Of a stretch of DNA of 64,000 nt, positions 29,221 through 37,627 are shown piece after piece (position 1 is the first letter of the stretch; each line of letters opens with the position of its first letter). The stretch is from an uncultured Flavobacteriaceae bacterium (GTDB lineage Bacteria > Bacteroidota > Bacteroidia > Flavobacteriales > Flavobacteriaceae): assembly GCA_905182835.1 (NCBI GenBank), contig CAJJDI010000002.1, positions 1 through 64,000 of the forward strand. Reading direction: 5' to 3'. The notes under the pieces are model-generated. The model was given only the letters and a program-made list of their open reading frames with translations. It was not told the DNA's origin and did no database searches. Made by a program: the position numbers and the translations under genes.

Positions 29221-29682
29221 TTAAAATTTAATTTTAACTTTTGCTTCTTTTATATCTTTATATAAAATATTTATCTCTTTTAAAACTGTGATTTTACCCT
29301 TACCTATTTTTTTAGGTTCACGTTGCTTCCACTTTAATTTTATTTCATCATCAGTGGCATCTACTAATTCTGCTTCATAGTCGTTATCGTTTGTTTTAAC
29401 CTGTAAAACTCTTCCTATGTTCTTTACAAATTGTCTGTATATAGTTAAAGAAGCCGATGCGCCTGCTGAACTTACTTCAAGAGAAAAATCATGTTCCTCT
29501 CTATCAATATTGTGTTCTATAGCGCGACTTACATACATACAGTCTTCTACTAAAACACCTTTATCACCGTCAATAACAATTGTAATTGTATTGTCAGGTA
29601 GTATATCAAAATCTATTAGAAACAAATCTTTTCTTTCTAGTAAACTTTCATCGAGTAATTGTTCAACAATTTTTTTAAACAT
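29221..29682 (-). CDS. rimP: Ribosome maturation factor RimP
   Basis: 153 residues from the ATG at 29682, starting MFKKIVEQLL. The ORF-track start at 29724 would add 14 residues encoded by the leader hairpin itself, which is unlikely for a conserved protein. The N-terminal domain includes DESLLERKDLFLIDFDI and VLVEDCMYVSRAIEHNID, with EHDFSLEVSSAGAS matching the RimP signature. The C-terminal domain is an SH3-like barrel. RimP assists 30S subunit assembly. It heads the rimP-nusA-infB operon. Confidence 0.95.
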   Translation of the reverse strand: MFKKIVEQLLDESLLERKDLFLIDFDILPDNTITIVIDGDKGVLVEDCMYVSRAIEHNIDREEHDFSLEVSSAGASASLTIYRQFVKNIGRVLQVKTNDNDYEAELVDATDDEIKLKWKQREPKKIGKGKITVLKEINILYKDIKEAKVKIKF

Positions 29683-29690
29683 AATTCTAT

Positions 29691-29716
29691 AAAAAGAGGG
29701 GACTTTTAGTCCCCTC
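29691..29716 (-). terminator. Terminator-like hairpin in the rimP-nusA-infB leader (candidate attenuator)
   Basis: On the minus strand a perfect 8-bp GC-rich stem (GAGGGGAC / GTCCCCTC, 5-base loop) is followed directly by five T residues, nine bases before the rimP ATG. It reads as an intrinsic terminator. Tandem -7 elements lie upstream of it and none lies between it and rimP, so rimP transcription must pass through it. It could also serve as the terminator of the upstream tRNA-Gln transcript. Confidence 0.7.
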
Positions 29717-29742
29717 ATGATCAATTGTGATAATTAAAGATG

Positions 29743-29758
29743 CAAATATACAAATTTA
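29743..29758 (-). promoter_or_regulatory. Two tandem -7 elements upstream of the rimP leader
   Basis: The minus strand reads TAAATTTG immediately followed by TATATTTG, two abutting TAnnTTTG matches. Predicted starts are near 29745 and 29737, giving a 55-65 base leader that contains the hairpin. No clear TTTG -33 element is seen for either. Confidence 0.5.
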
Positions 29759-29811
29759 ATTTTTATTCTTAAAAATTTCCTTCAAGAAGAAAAGAATTAA
29801 AACATAATCAG

Positions 29812-29884
29812 TTGGCCCACTAGGTTTCGAACCTAGACTCTTCTGCACCAAAAACAGACGTGTTACCAGTTACACCATAGGCCA
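29812..29884 (-). tRNA. tRNA-Gln (anticodon TTG)
   Basis: A complete cloverleaf can be folded on the minus strand: acceptor stem TGGCCTA / TGGGCCA, anticodon stem TCTGT / GCAGA enclosing the 7-base loop TTTTGGT with anticodon TTG, and T arm CTAGG-TTCGAAA-CCTAG. The discriminator base is A and the CCA tail is not encoded. It lies upstream of the rimP operon on the same strand. Confidence 0.95.
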
Positions 29885-30002
29885 ATTGCTGAGCGTGCAA
29901 ATTTATAATAATCTTTTATTTTAACAAGATTTTTTAAATAATAAATTTGATTAAATAATTGTTAAAAGAAAATTATTAAATATATCATACAATTTTTATC
30001 CT

Positions 30003-30010
30003 TAAATTTG
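30003..30010 (+). promoter_or_regulatory. Candidate -7 promoter element for the DUF2723 gene
   Basis: TAAATTTG matches TAnnTTTG. The TTG start listed in the ORF track at 30008 lies inside this box, which argues for the ATG at 30029. No strong -33 element is visible. Confidence 0.5.
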
Positions 30011-30028
30011 GCTCTCAAAATAATTTTT

Positions 30029-33000
30029 ATGAGTGATTACAACTTTAAAAAATGGAATAATATTTTAGGTTGGCTATGCTTTACTATTGCAGTAATTGTA
30101 TATGGTCTTACAGCAGAACCTACTGTGAGCTTTTGGGACTCAGGAGAATATATACTGACCGCTTCCAAGTTACAAGTTGGACACCCTCCAGGAGCTCCTC
30201 TTTTTCAAATGCTTGGAGCCTTTTTCTCAATTTTCGCAGTTGATCCTTCAAAAATTGGATATATAATGAACCTAATGAGTGGTGTTGCTAGCGCTTTTAC
30301 AATACTATTCATGTTTTGGTCAATCAGTATATTACTTTCAAAAATATCATTTAATTTTAATTCTAAAACAGATAATAATCTTACAATTCTTTTAAGTTCT
30401 AGTATCGCAAGTTTAACATTTATGTTTACCGATACTTTTTGGTTTAATGCTGTAGAAACAGAAGTTTATGCAATGGCAACTTTAATTATGGCAGTGCTGT
30501 TTTATTTGGGGCTTAAATGGGAACAAGAGATGCATTTACCAAGAGGTAACAGGTGGCTTATATTAATTAGTTTTGTTGTAGGTTTATCTTTTGGGGTTCA
30601 TTTTATGGGCTTATTAACAATCCCTGCAATCGGTTTAATTTATTTTTTTAAAAACTACAAACCAATTACATTAAAGAAGTTTATTATAGCTAACGTCGCA
30701 GTAGTTGCAATTTTAATGTTTGTATTTAAGCTTTTAGCCCCCAATATTTTACTGTATTTCAGTGTGATGGAGGTGTTTTTTGTGAACTCTATAGGGCTTC
30801 CTTTTAATTCAGGAACCATAATTGCTGGGGTTTTGCTAATCTCTTTTTTCTATTATGGAATTACCTACACAATTAAAAATAATTTAAAAACACTAAACAC
30901 AATTTCTCTTTGTGTTTTATTTATATTAATTGGGTTTTCTTCATGGATTATGCTTCCAATTAGGGCAAATGCCGATGTAGTTGTAAATGAAAATGACCCT
31001 TCCAATGCAAGAGAGCTATTAGCATATTACAACCTGGAACAATATCCCAAAACACATTTGTTTTATGGACCTTTATTTACCGATCAATATTCTGGTCTAG
31101 ATGAAGAAAATCCCTATAAAGACGATAAGCCTAAATATGAAAAAGATTTAGTTAACAACAAATATATTGTTGTAAATAATTACAAAAATGCCACGCAAAA
31201 TTTTAACAGTGAACAGGCTTCTATATTACCTAGAATGTGGAGTTCAGAACACGCTTCCAATTACTTAAGGTACACTGGGTTTTTAAATTTCAACATAAAA
31301 AACAAATACAAAAGTCAGCCAGAAGCTAAAGAATTATTAGAGCTTATTAATGATTTTAAAAAAAGAACTTATCAAGGGGATATAGATTATGAAGATCATC
31401 ACAAGTTTTTAAAAACCTATGGGCAATATCTCGATATTGAAAAACCTTCTCTAATTAGTAATATTACATACCTAATTCAATATCAATTAGGGTATATGTA
31501 TTGGAGGTATTTTATGTGGAATTTTAGCGGAAGACAAGATGACATTCAAGGTAGAATGGATATGCACGGAAACTGGATTAGTGGGATTAATTTTGTTGAT
31601 GAAATTCACCTTGGACTAAGTCAAGATAATTTACCTAGTGATGTTTCCAATAACAAATCAAGGAACACATACTACATGGTGCCATTCATTATAGGTTTAA
31701 TGGGACTCTATTTTTTATACAATAGAGATAAAGAATTGTTTTGGACGATGTTAGTGTTTTTTGTTTTTACTGGTATAGCAATTCAGGTATATACTAATGT
31801 GAGACCATTTGAACCAAGAGAAAGAGATTATTCCGTTGTTGGTTCATTTTATGTTTTTTCTATGTGGATAGGGTTTGGAGTATTTAGCATCGCCAGCTAC
31901 CTAAACAACCTTTTTAATTCAAAGTTCGTTAAAATCTTAGCAGTTCCAATTTTTATTTTAATACTTCCAATTAACCTTGCTAGTAGTAATTGGGATGATC
32001 ACGATAGGTCTGGTAGATATACAGCATATTCAATGGCAGTTAAATATCTAGAATCGTGTGAGCCAAATTCCATATTATTTACCATTGGAGATAATGACAC
32101 ATTCCCTTTGTGGTATGCGCAAGAAATTGAAGGAATTAGAACAGATGTGAGAGTGTTAAACACAAGTCTTTTCAATACGGATTGGTACATAGATCAGATG
32201 AAAAGAAAAGCATACGATAGTGAGCCGATTCCATCATCTTTAAATCATGATAAATACAAATATGGCACTAGGGATTATATTATAAAAGAGGTTACTACTT
32301 TAGATACGATCGACATAAAAACTTTCATAAAATTTGTCACTCAAGACGATCAAAAATATAAATACAAGAGTTTGCTTAAAAAGCAGGGCTACGAAACTAG
32401 TTATTTAAGAGATCAAGACTTAAACGCAAATTATCTACCTACTGAAAGTGTTAGTATTCCAGTAGATAAAGAATCCGTACTTAAAAACAACATAGTAGAT
32501 AGTAGTTTAACTGACCAGGTTGTAGATAAAATAGTTATTAAAATTAAAGGACAGGCACTATATAAAAATAGATTGTTGATGCTAGATATTATTGCTGAAA
32601 ATAATTGGGAAAGGCCCATTTACTTTACTGGCGGCTCTTTTGGAGATGATGATTATTTATGGATGAAAGATTATTTACAACTTGAGGGATTATGCTATAA
32701 ATTAATTCCTGTAAAAACTCCAATTGACCAGTCAAATCCTTATGAAATGGGGAGAGTAAATACAGAAAAAATGTACTCTATGGTTAAAAATTGGGACTGG
32801 GGAACAAAAGGGGACATGAATGTTTATTTTGATGTTGAGTCCAGAAAAAATAGTATTACATACAGAAGTAATATTTCCAGGTTAATTAATCAGCTTATTC
32901 TGGAAAATAAAAAAGATAAGGCAGAAGAGATAACCAATATTGTAATGGAAAACATACCTGTTAGTATATTTGGATATTATACACTTTTAGAGCCTTATAT

Positions 33001-33262
33001 CGAGTCTTATTATATGGTTGGTAATGCTGAAAAGGCTAGAGATTTATTTTTAGAAATCTCAAATAAATACAAGGAAAATCTCTTTTATTACAGCAATCTG
33101 ACTGAGAGTAATAAAAATAAATATGCTCAAGATATTTATACCGATATTGAAAGGTACAGATCATTAGTAGGTGTAATTATATCGCATGAAAACGGGGTGT
33201 TTTTAGAAGATGAAATGGAAGAATTTAATTCTTATTTAGAATTATTTATTGGAAAAGAGTAA
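30029..33262 (+). CDS. DUF2723/TMEM260-family membrane protein, likely protein O-glycosyltransferase
   Basis: 1077 residues from the ATG at 30029 (start MSDYNFKKWN). The N-terminal half holds about ten to twelve membrane helices. After the first is the family motif EPTVSFWDSGEYILTASKLQ, whose acidic residues in the first outer loop resemble GT-C glycosyltransferases, followed by VGHPPGAPLFQMLGA. The C-terminal third is soluble (SILFTIGDNDTFPLWYAQE, NWERPIYFTGG). The family (formerly DUF2723) includes human TMEM260, a protein O-mannosyltransferase, and is widespread in Bacteroidota. A role in O-glycosylation of exported proteins is inference. It is convergent with the thioredoxin-like gene, with stop codons side by side. 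Confidence 0.85.
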   Translation: MSDYNFKKWNNILGWLCFTIAVIVYGLTAEPTVSFWDSGEYILTASKLQVGHPPGAPLFQMLGAFFSIFAVDPSKIGYIMNLMSGVASAFTILFMFWSISILLSKISFNFNSKTDNNLTILLSSSIASLTFMFTDTFWFNAVETEVYAMATLIMAVLFYLGLKWEQEMHLPRGNRWLILISFVVGLSFGVHFMGLLTIPAIGLIYFFKNYKPITLKKFIIANVAVVAILMFVFKLLAPNILLYFSVMEVFFVNSIGLPFNSGTIIAGVLLISFFYYGITYTIKNNLKTLNTISLCVLFILIGFSSWIMLPIRANADVVVNENDPSNARELLAYYNLEQYPKTHLFYGPLFTDQYSGLDEENPYKDDKPKYEKDLVNNKYIVVNNYKNATQNFNSEQASILPRMWSSEHASNYLRYTGFLNFNIKNKYKSQPEAKELLELINDFKKRTYQGDIDYEDHHKFLKTYGQYLDIEKPSLISNITYLIQYQLGYMYWRYFMWNFSGRQDDIQGRMDMHGNWISGINFVDEIHLGLSQDNLPSDVSNNKSRNTYYMVPFIIGLMGLYFLYNRDKELFWTMLVFFVFTGIAIQVYTNVRPFEPRERDYSVVGSFYVFSMWIGFGVFSIASYLNNLFNSKFVKILAVPIFILILPINLASSNWDDHDRSGRYTAYSMAVKYLESCEPNSILFTIGDNDTFPLWYAQEIEGIRTDVRVLNTSLFNTDWYIDQMKRKAYDSEPIPSSLNHDKYKYGTRDYIIKEVTTLDTIDIKTFIKFVTQDDQKYKYKSLLKKQGYETSYLRDQDLNANYLPTESVSIPVDKESVLKNNIVDSSLTDQVVDKIVIKIKGQALYKNRLLMLDIIAENNWERPIYFTGGSFGDDDYLWMKDYLQLEGLCYKLIPVKTPIDQSNPYEMGRVNTEKMYSMVKNWDWGTKGDMNVYFDVESRKNSITYRSNISRLINQLILENKKDKAEEITNIVMENIPVSIFGYYTLLEPYIESYYMVGNAEKARDLFLEISNKYKENLFYYSNLTESNKNKYAQDIYTDIERYRSLVGVIISHENGVFLEDEMEEFNSYLELFIGKE

Positions 33263-33559
33263 TTAAATATACTCCTGAATTCTACCAATTAGAGTATTGG
33301 CATCTTCAATACCACTTTGCCTCCACTTCATTTCTCCATCTTTATAGATAATGAAAGTGGGCAATCCTTTTATTCTTAATGCTTCTGCTAAATCGTTGTT
33401 TTTATCAACATCAATCTTAATAACTTTTGCTTTATCTCCAACAGCTGCAGCAACATCTTTTAATACAGGATGCATATCGATAGAAGTTTCATCCCATTGT
33501 GTGAAAAACTCAAGTAGAACTGGAATTTCCACATCAATTAATTCTCCAAATTTTGACAT
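33263..33559 (-). CDS. Thioredoxin-fold protein lacking the CxxC active site
   Basis: 98 residues with the full thioredoxin fold pattern: VLLEFFTQW, KVIKIDVDKNNDLAEALRIKGLPTFIIYKDGE (cis-Pro in GLPTF) and a final helix. Where thioredoxins have WCxxC, this protein has WDETS, and there is no cysteine anywhere in the sequence. It therefore cannot perform dithiol exchange in the usual way. A binding or chaperone-like role is possible but not shown. It is convergent with the DUF2723 gene and has its own promoter element. Confidence 0.85.
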   Translation of the reverse strand: MSKFGELIDVEIPVLLEFFTQWDETSIDMHPVLKDVAAAVGDKAKVIKIDVDKNNDLAEALRIKGLPTFIIYKDGEMKWRQSGIEDANTLIGRIQEYI

Positions 33560-33590
33560 AACTTAAAGTTTTAAATCAATTAAGGTTATA

Positions 33591-33598
33591 CAAATATA
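33591..33598 (-). promoter_or_regulatory. Candidate -7 promoter element for the thioredoxin-like gene
   Basis: Minus-strand TATATTTG (TAnnTTTG) ends 31 bases before the ATG, predicting a leader of about 25 bases. No clear -33 element. Confidence 0.5.
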
Positions 33599-33612
33599 AC
33601 ATTTCCAAAGGA

Positions 33613-34821
33613 TTATACGTCATTTGATGATTTTAGGGTGATTACAGTAACTTCTGGCCAAATACCAACTCTACCCGGAACAGCTGTAGTTCCAAGGCCT
33701 CTGTTGACATTTAAATATTGATTTTTGTTTTTATAAATTCCTGCCCAGTATTTATACCTCCACTGAACTGGACTCCATTTTAAATATCCAGGAATTTCAA
33801 TTCCGAATTGCCCCCCATGAGTGTGTCCACTGAGAGTTAGGTTATAGTTGATTTTTTCATTTAAAACTACTTTTTGCCAATGAGTTGGATCATGACTAAG
33901 TAATATTTTAAAATCTTCTGCTCTTATATTTTTAACGGCCTTAGATAGATCCCCCTTTTTTTTAAATACATTGCTCCAATTTTCGACTCCTATTAGCGCT
34001 AGCTTTTGGGCACCTTTATAAATATACCTACTGTCATTTAATATAAGGTCAAAGCCTATTTGCTGTTGAGTTTTTTTTATTTTATTAAAATTATCTAATT
34101 TTTCTTTTTCAGATGGCCATGAACGATAATCTCCATAATCATGATTACCTAATATTGAGTAAAGTCCATCTTTAGCTTTTAGCTTAGAAAGGGCAGTTAT
34201 CCATGGAGTTAATTCATTCGCTTCATTGTTAACTAAATCTCCAGTAAATAAAATTAAGTCAGAATTTTGAGAATTAATTAATTGAATAGCACTTTCTAAT
34301 TTATCTAAGCTGTCTAAATTCCCCGCGTGTAAATCGCTAATTTGAGTTAATTTATATCCATCGAATGAGCTAGGGAGATCGTCAAAGAATAAAGTATAGT
34401 TAAGTACTTTAATATTGTTTTTACCCCATAACATTCCAAAATTTAAACTAAAAAAAGGAATAGATGCTAATCCAAGACCTAGCTTACTAATAAATTTTCT
34501 TCTTGAAGATATTTTTATTTTACCTTCATTATTAAAAAACCATTTAAAAATAACTGTAATTAGTCTCACTATATCTTCTAGAAGGTTAACTAAGACAAGT
34601 ATTAATTTTGGGCTAAAAAAAGAGACAAAAAGACCCAAAGATAGGGATCTATTATAATTGTTTGTTTGAATTTTATATTCGTAAAAAAAATAACTGACAA
34701 CTAAAAAAGAAATAATAAAATATAAGTATTTTGAAATTTTACTGTTAATAATATTCCTAATTAATTGATAAGAATAATAATCAATAAAAATAACAAATAA
34801 TAAAAATAATATCCAGTTCAT
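33613..34821 (-). CDS. Membrane-anchored metallophosphoesterase (YaeI-like)
   Basis: 402 residues. The first 150 contain about four hydrophobic segments. Residues about 155-390 are a calcineurin-type metallophosphoesterase with all metal-site blocks: ISDLHAG, FTGDLVNNEA, LGNHDYGD, LSHDPTHW and SGHTHGGQFG. Relatives of this layout include YaeI/LpxG-type enzymes, some of which act on UDP-diacylglucosamine, but the substrate here cannot be read. The gene stands alone, with about 125 bases to the divergent sugar transporter. Confidence 0.88.
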   Translation of the reverse strand: MNWILFLLFVIFIDYYSYQLIRNIINSKISKYLYFIISFLVVSYFFYEYKIQTNNYNRSLSLGLFVSFFSPKLILVLVNLLEDIVRLITVIFKWFFNNEGKIKISSRRKFISKLGLGLASIPFFSLNFGMLWGKNNIKVLNYTLFFDDLPSSFDGYKLTQISDLHAGNLDSLDKLESAIQLINSQNSDLILFTGDLVNNEANELTPWITALSKLKAKDGLYSILGNHDYGDYRSWPSEKEKLDNFNKIKKTQQQIGFDLILNDSRYIYKGAQKLALIGVENWSNVFKKKGDLSKAVKNIRAEDFKILLSHDPTHWQKVVLNEKINYNLTLSGHTHGGQFGIEIPGYLKWSPVQWRYKYWAGIYKNKNQYLNVNRGLGTTAVPGRVGIWPEVTVITLKSSNDV

Positions 34822-34945
34822 GATTGGATGTAAATATATGTTTATAAATGTTCATATTTAATTAAAATTTATTTAAAAAAATGTTAAATAATCTTAATTG
34901 CTTTACTTATTTTAGACGACTATCAAATTTTAAACTAACTATTTT

Positions 34946-36619
34946 ATGAAAATTCAAACTAACAATTCTGCTCTTGCTACATTAGTAAGTGTATTTTTTT
35001 TCTGGGGGTTTATAGCCGCTTCAAATGGTGTTTTTATTCCATTTTGTAAAACTTATTTCAATATTGATCAATTCCAGTCTCAATTAGTAGATTTTGCATT
35101 TTATGGCGCCTATTATATTGGTGCGCTAATGCTATTTATTATTTCAAGCCAAAAGAAAAAAGATATTTTAAACAATTGGGGGTACAAACGAGGTATTATT
35201 TATGGATTAATAATCTCTGCTGTAGGTGCATTTTTAATGTTCCCTGCTGTTAACGGAGCAGTCGCTGGTCAAACAGAAGTTTTTTACTATGTATTAGTAG
35301 CTTTATTTATAGTGGGGTTAGGGTTTTCTTTACAACAAACAGGTGCAAACCCATTTGCGGTATCTTTAGGAGATCCGTCTACAGGCTCATCTAGACTAAA
35401 CTTAGCAGGTGGAGTAAATTCATTTGGAACTACTATTGGACCCTTAGTTGTTGCATTTATAATTTTCGGATCCACTCCGTTAAGTGGAGATGAGTTAAAG
35501 TTAATGGTAGAAAATGGTGAAATCCAATTAACTACTATACAAAGTCTATATCTTGGAGTCGGGGCTTTATTTTTAGCTTGTGCTGCATTTTTCTATTTTT
35601 CCAAAAGTCTACCAGAAGGTAAAACAGAAGATGCCTTTGAGCCAGCTAATAAAGCTAAGAATCTGTTAATCTCGCTAACTTTAATTATGATATTGTGTTT
35701 CGGTTGGGTATTTTATACTTATACGGATTCATATAGTTTTAGCGGCAGTATTGAAGAGTTAGAGTACAAAAGATTAATAGCACTTGTGATATCATTGTTT
35801 AGCGTAATTGGATGTATTTATTACGCATATTTAAAATCTTCTTCTGATTCTAAAGGATGGGGCGCTTTACAATATCCACAATTAGCATTAGGTATGATTG
35901 CAATATTTACTTATGTTGGAGTAGAAGTTACTATTCAAAGTAACTTAGGTGAATTACTGAAAAATGTTACTGATAAAGTTAACAATTTAAATGCATTAGG
36001 GTTGGACGTTATGAGTGATTCTGGAATTGCAAAATATATATCCTTATACTGGGGTGGTCTAATGATTGGAAGATGGACTGGCGCAATTAGTGTTTTTAGC
36101 CCAGGTAAAAGTCTCAAAAAAGTATTACTAATACTTGTCCCTTACATAGCTTTTGGTGTTATTTTACTAGTTAACAACGGTAGTTATACTCAAAATGAAA
36201 TATTAATTTTTTCTGTAATAGTTGCTATTCAAATAGCTGGTTTTTACTTAGCAAAAGACAATGCAATTGCTACGCTTAAAATATTTAGCCTAATTGGATT
36301 AATTGCAATGTTAATTGGATTATTTTCAACTGGAGAAATTGCACTATTTTCTTTCATTAGTGGAGGTTTATTTTGCTCTATAATGTGGCCCTGTATTTTC
36401 TCACTAAGTATTACTGGCTTAGGAAAATACACTTCACAAGGTTCTTCTTTTCTTGTAATGATGATTTTAGGTGGTGCTATAATACCTCCATTACAGGGGA
36501 AAATTGCAGACATATTTACAATTCAATCATCCTATTGGGTCGCTGTTTTATGTTTTGCTTACCTTATACTCTATGCGTTTTTAACTAAAAAAATCTTGGG
36601 AGATCAAATCGAAAACTAA
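34946..36619 (+). CDS. Sugar MFS transporter (FucP-like family)
   Basis: 557 residues and about 12-14 membrane helices, with a longer central region than E. coli FucP. The opening [22 protein letters not shown] and [13 protein letters not shown] match the FHS (fucose/glucose/galactose:proton symporter) family. [16 protein letters not shown] and [18 protein letters not shown] are characteristic of flavobacterial members. It would import a sugar with protons across the inner membrane. The next gene, a glycosylasparaginase, starts three bases later, suggesting the sugar may come from glycoprotein breakdown (for instance GlcNAc). That link is inference from context. Confidence 0.88.
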   Translation: MKIQTNNSALATLVSVFFFWGFIAASNGVFIPFCKTYFNIDQFQSQLVDFAFYGAYYIGALMLFIISSQKKKDILNNWGYKRGIIYGLIISAVGAFLMFPAVNGAVAGQTEVFYYVLVALFIVGLGFSLQQTGANPFAVSLGDPSTGSSRLNLAGGVNSFGTTIGPLVVAFIIFGSTPLSGDELKLMVENGEIQLTTIQSLYLGVGALFLACAAFFYFSKSLPEGKTEDAFEPANKAKNLLISLTLIMILCFGWVFYTYTDSYSFSGSIEELEYKRLIALVISLFSVIGCIYYAYLKSSSDSKGWGALQYPQLALGMIAIFTYVGVEVTIQSNLGELLKNVTDKVNNLNALGLDVMSDSGIAKYISLYWGGLMIGRWTGAISVFSPGKSLKKVLLILVPYIAFGVILLVNNGSYTQNEILIFSVIVAIQIAGFYLAKDNAIATLKIFSLIGLIAMLIGLFSTGEIALFSFISGGLFCSIMWPCIFSLSITGLGKYTSQGSSFLVMMILGGAIIPPLQGKIADIFTIQSSYWVAVLCFAYLILYAFLTKKILGDQIEN

Positions 36620-36622
36620 AAA

Positions 36623-37603
36623 ATGAAAATGGAAAGAAGAGGGTTTATTAAAAAAAGTTCTTTACTAGGTATCTCAATTGGCATTCCTAGTTCCTTTTCT
36701 TTAAATTTAAAAGAGCCCAAAACTGTTATTAAAAATTCCCCTGTTGTAATTGCAACATGGGATGTTAAAAATGCTACTAAAAAAGCATGGGACTTTTTAA
36801 AAAATGGAGAAAGTTCATTAGATGCAATTGAACAAGGCTGTATGATAGAGGAGGCTGACGAAAACAATCAGTCAGTTGGAAAAGGAGGGCTGCCTGACAG
36901 CGATGGAAATGTAACTTTAGATGCATGTATCATGGATTCTATTGGAAATTGTGGATCGGTTGTGTTTTTAAAAAATATTACTCATGCTATTTCAATAGCA
37001 AGAAAGATAATGGAAGATACTCCTCATGTTATGCTAGCAGGAGAAGGTGCAGAGAGTTTTGCATACTCTCTAGGCTATGAAAAAGAAAATCTATTAACTG
37101 AAAAATCTAAGACTAATTGGTTAGAATGGAAAAAAACTTCAAAATATAAGCCTATTATTAATATTGAAAATCACGATACTATAGGGATGTTAGCGATTGA
37201 TAAGAATGGTGATATTGCTGGGGGGTGTACTACTAGCGGGTTAGCATATAAAATGTCTGGTCGAGTTGGAGATTCTCCTATAATTGGATCTGGCTTATTT
37301 ATTGATAACGAAGTTGGAGGTGCGGTAGCTACTGGATTAGGAGAAGAAGTAGTTAAAACAGTTGGTAGTTTTTTAGTTGTAGAGCTAATGAAAAACGGCT
37401 ATAGTCCTCAAAAGGCTTGTGAAGAAGCAATTAAAAGAATAGTTTCTAAGAAAAACAGTAACTACAAAGATTTTCAAGTAGCGTATATAGCAATAAATAA
37501 AAAAGGAGAAACTGGTAGTTATTCAATCCACAAAGGTTTCAGCATGACTAAATATAATAATGATACTAATCAAAACTACGAGTCTGATTATTTTAACAAT
37601 TAA
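36623..37603 (+). CDS. N4-(beta-N-acetylglucosaminyl)-L-asparaginase (glycosylasparaginase)
   Basis: 326 residues, an Ntn-hydrolase made as a precursor that cuts itself before the catalytic Thr. The cleavage motif HDTIGMLA places that Thr at residue 186. The following CTTSGLAYKMSGRVGDSPIIG closely follows the well-studied enzyme of a related flavobacterium. The enzyme releases aspartate and the amino-sugar from GlcNAc-Asn. The N-terminus (MERRGFIKKSSLLGISIGIP) looks like a twin-arginine or similar export signal, so the mature enzyme is probably periplasmic. It follows the sugar transporter by three bases and precedes polA by 24. Confidence 0.93.
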   Translation: MKMERRGFIKKSSLLGISIGIPSSFSLNLKEPKTVIKNSPVVIATWDVKNATKKAWDFLKNGESSLDAIEQGCMIEEADENNQSVGKGGLPDSDGNVTLDACIMDSIGNCGSVVFLKNITHAISIARKIMEDTPHVMLAGEGAESFAYSLGYEKENLLTEKSKTNWLEWKKTSKYKPIINIENHDTIGMLAIDKNGDIAGGCTTSGLAYKMSGRVGDSPIIGSGLFIDNEVGGAVATGLGEEVVKTVGSFLVVELMKNGYSPQKACEEAIKRIVSKKNSNYKDFQVAYIAINKKGETGSYSIHKGFSMTKYNNDTNQNYESDYFNN

Positions 37604-37627
37604 TTTCTGAATAAACTAGCTTAATTA

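Noticed and set aside
36373-36867. Small ORFs on both strands over the MFS/glycosylasparaginase junction
   Set aside because: Both real genes are recognisable through this region, and the overlapping frames have no motif or promoter of their own.
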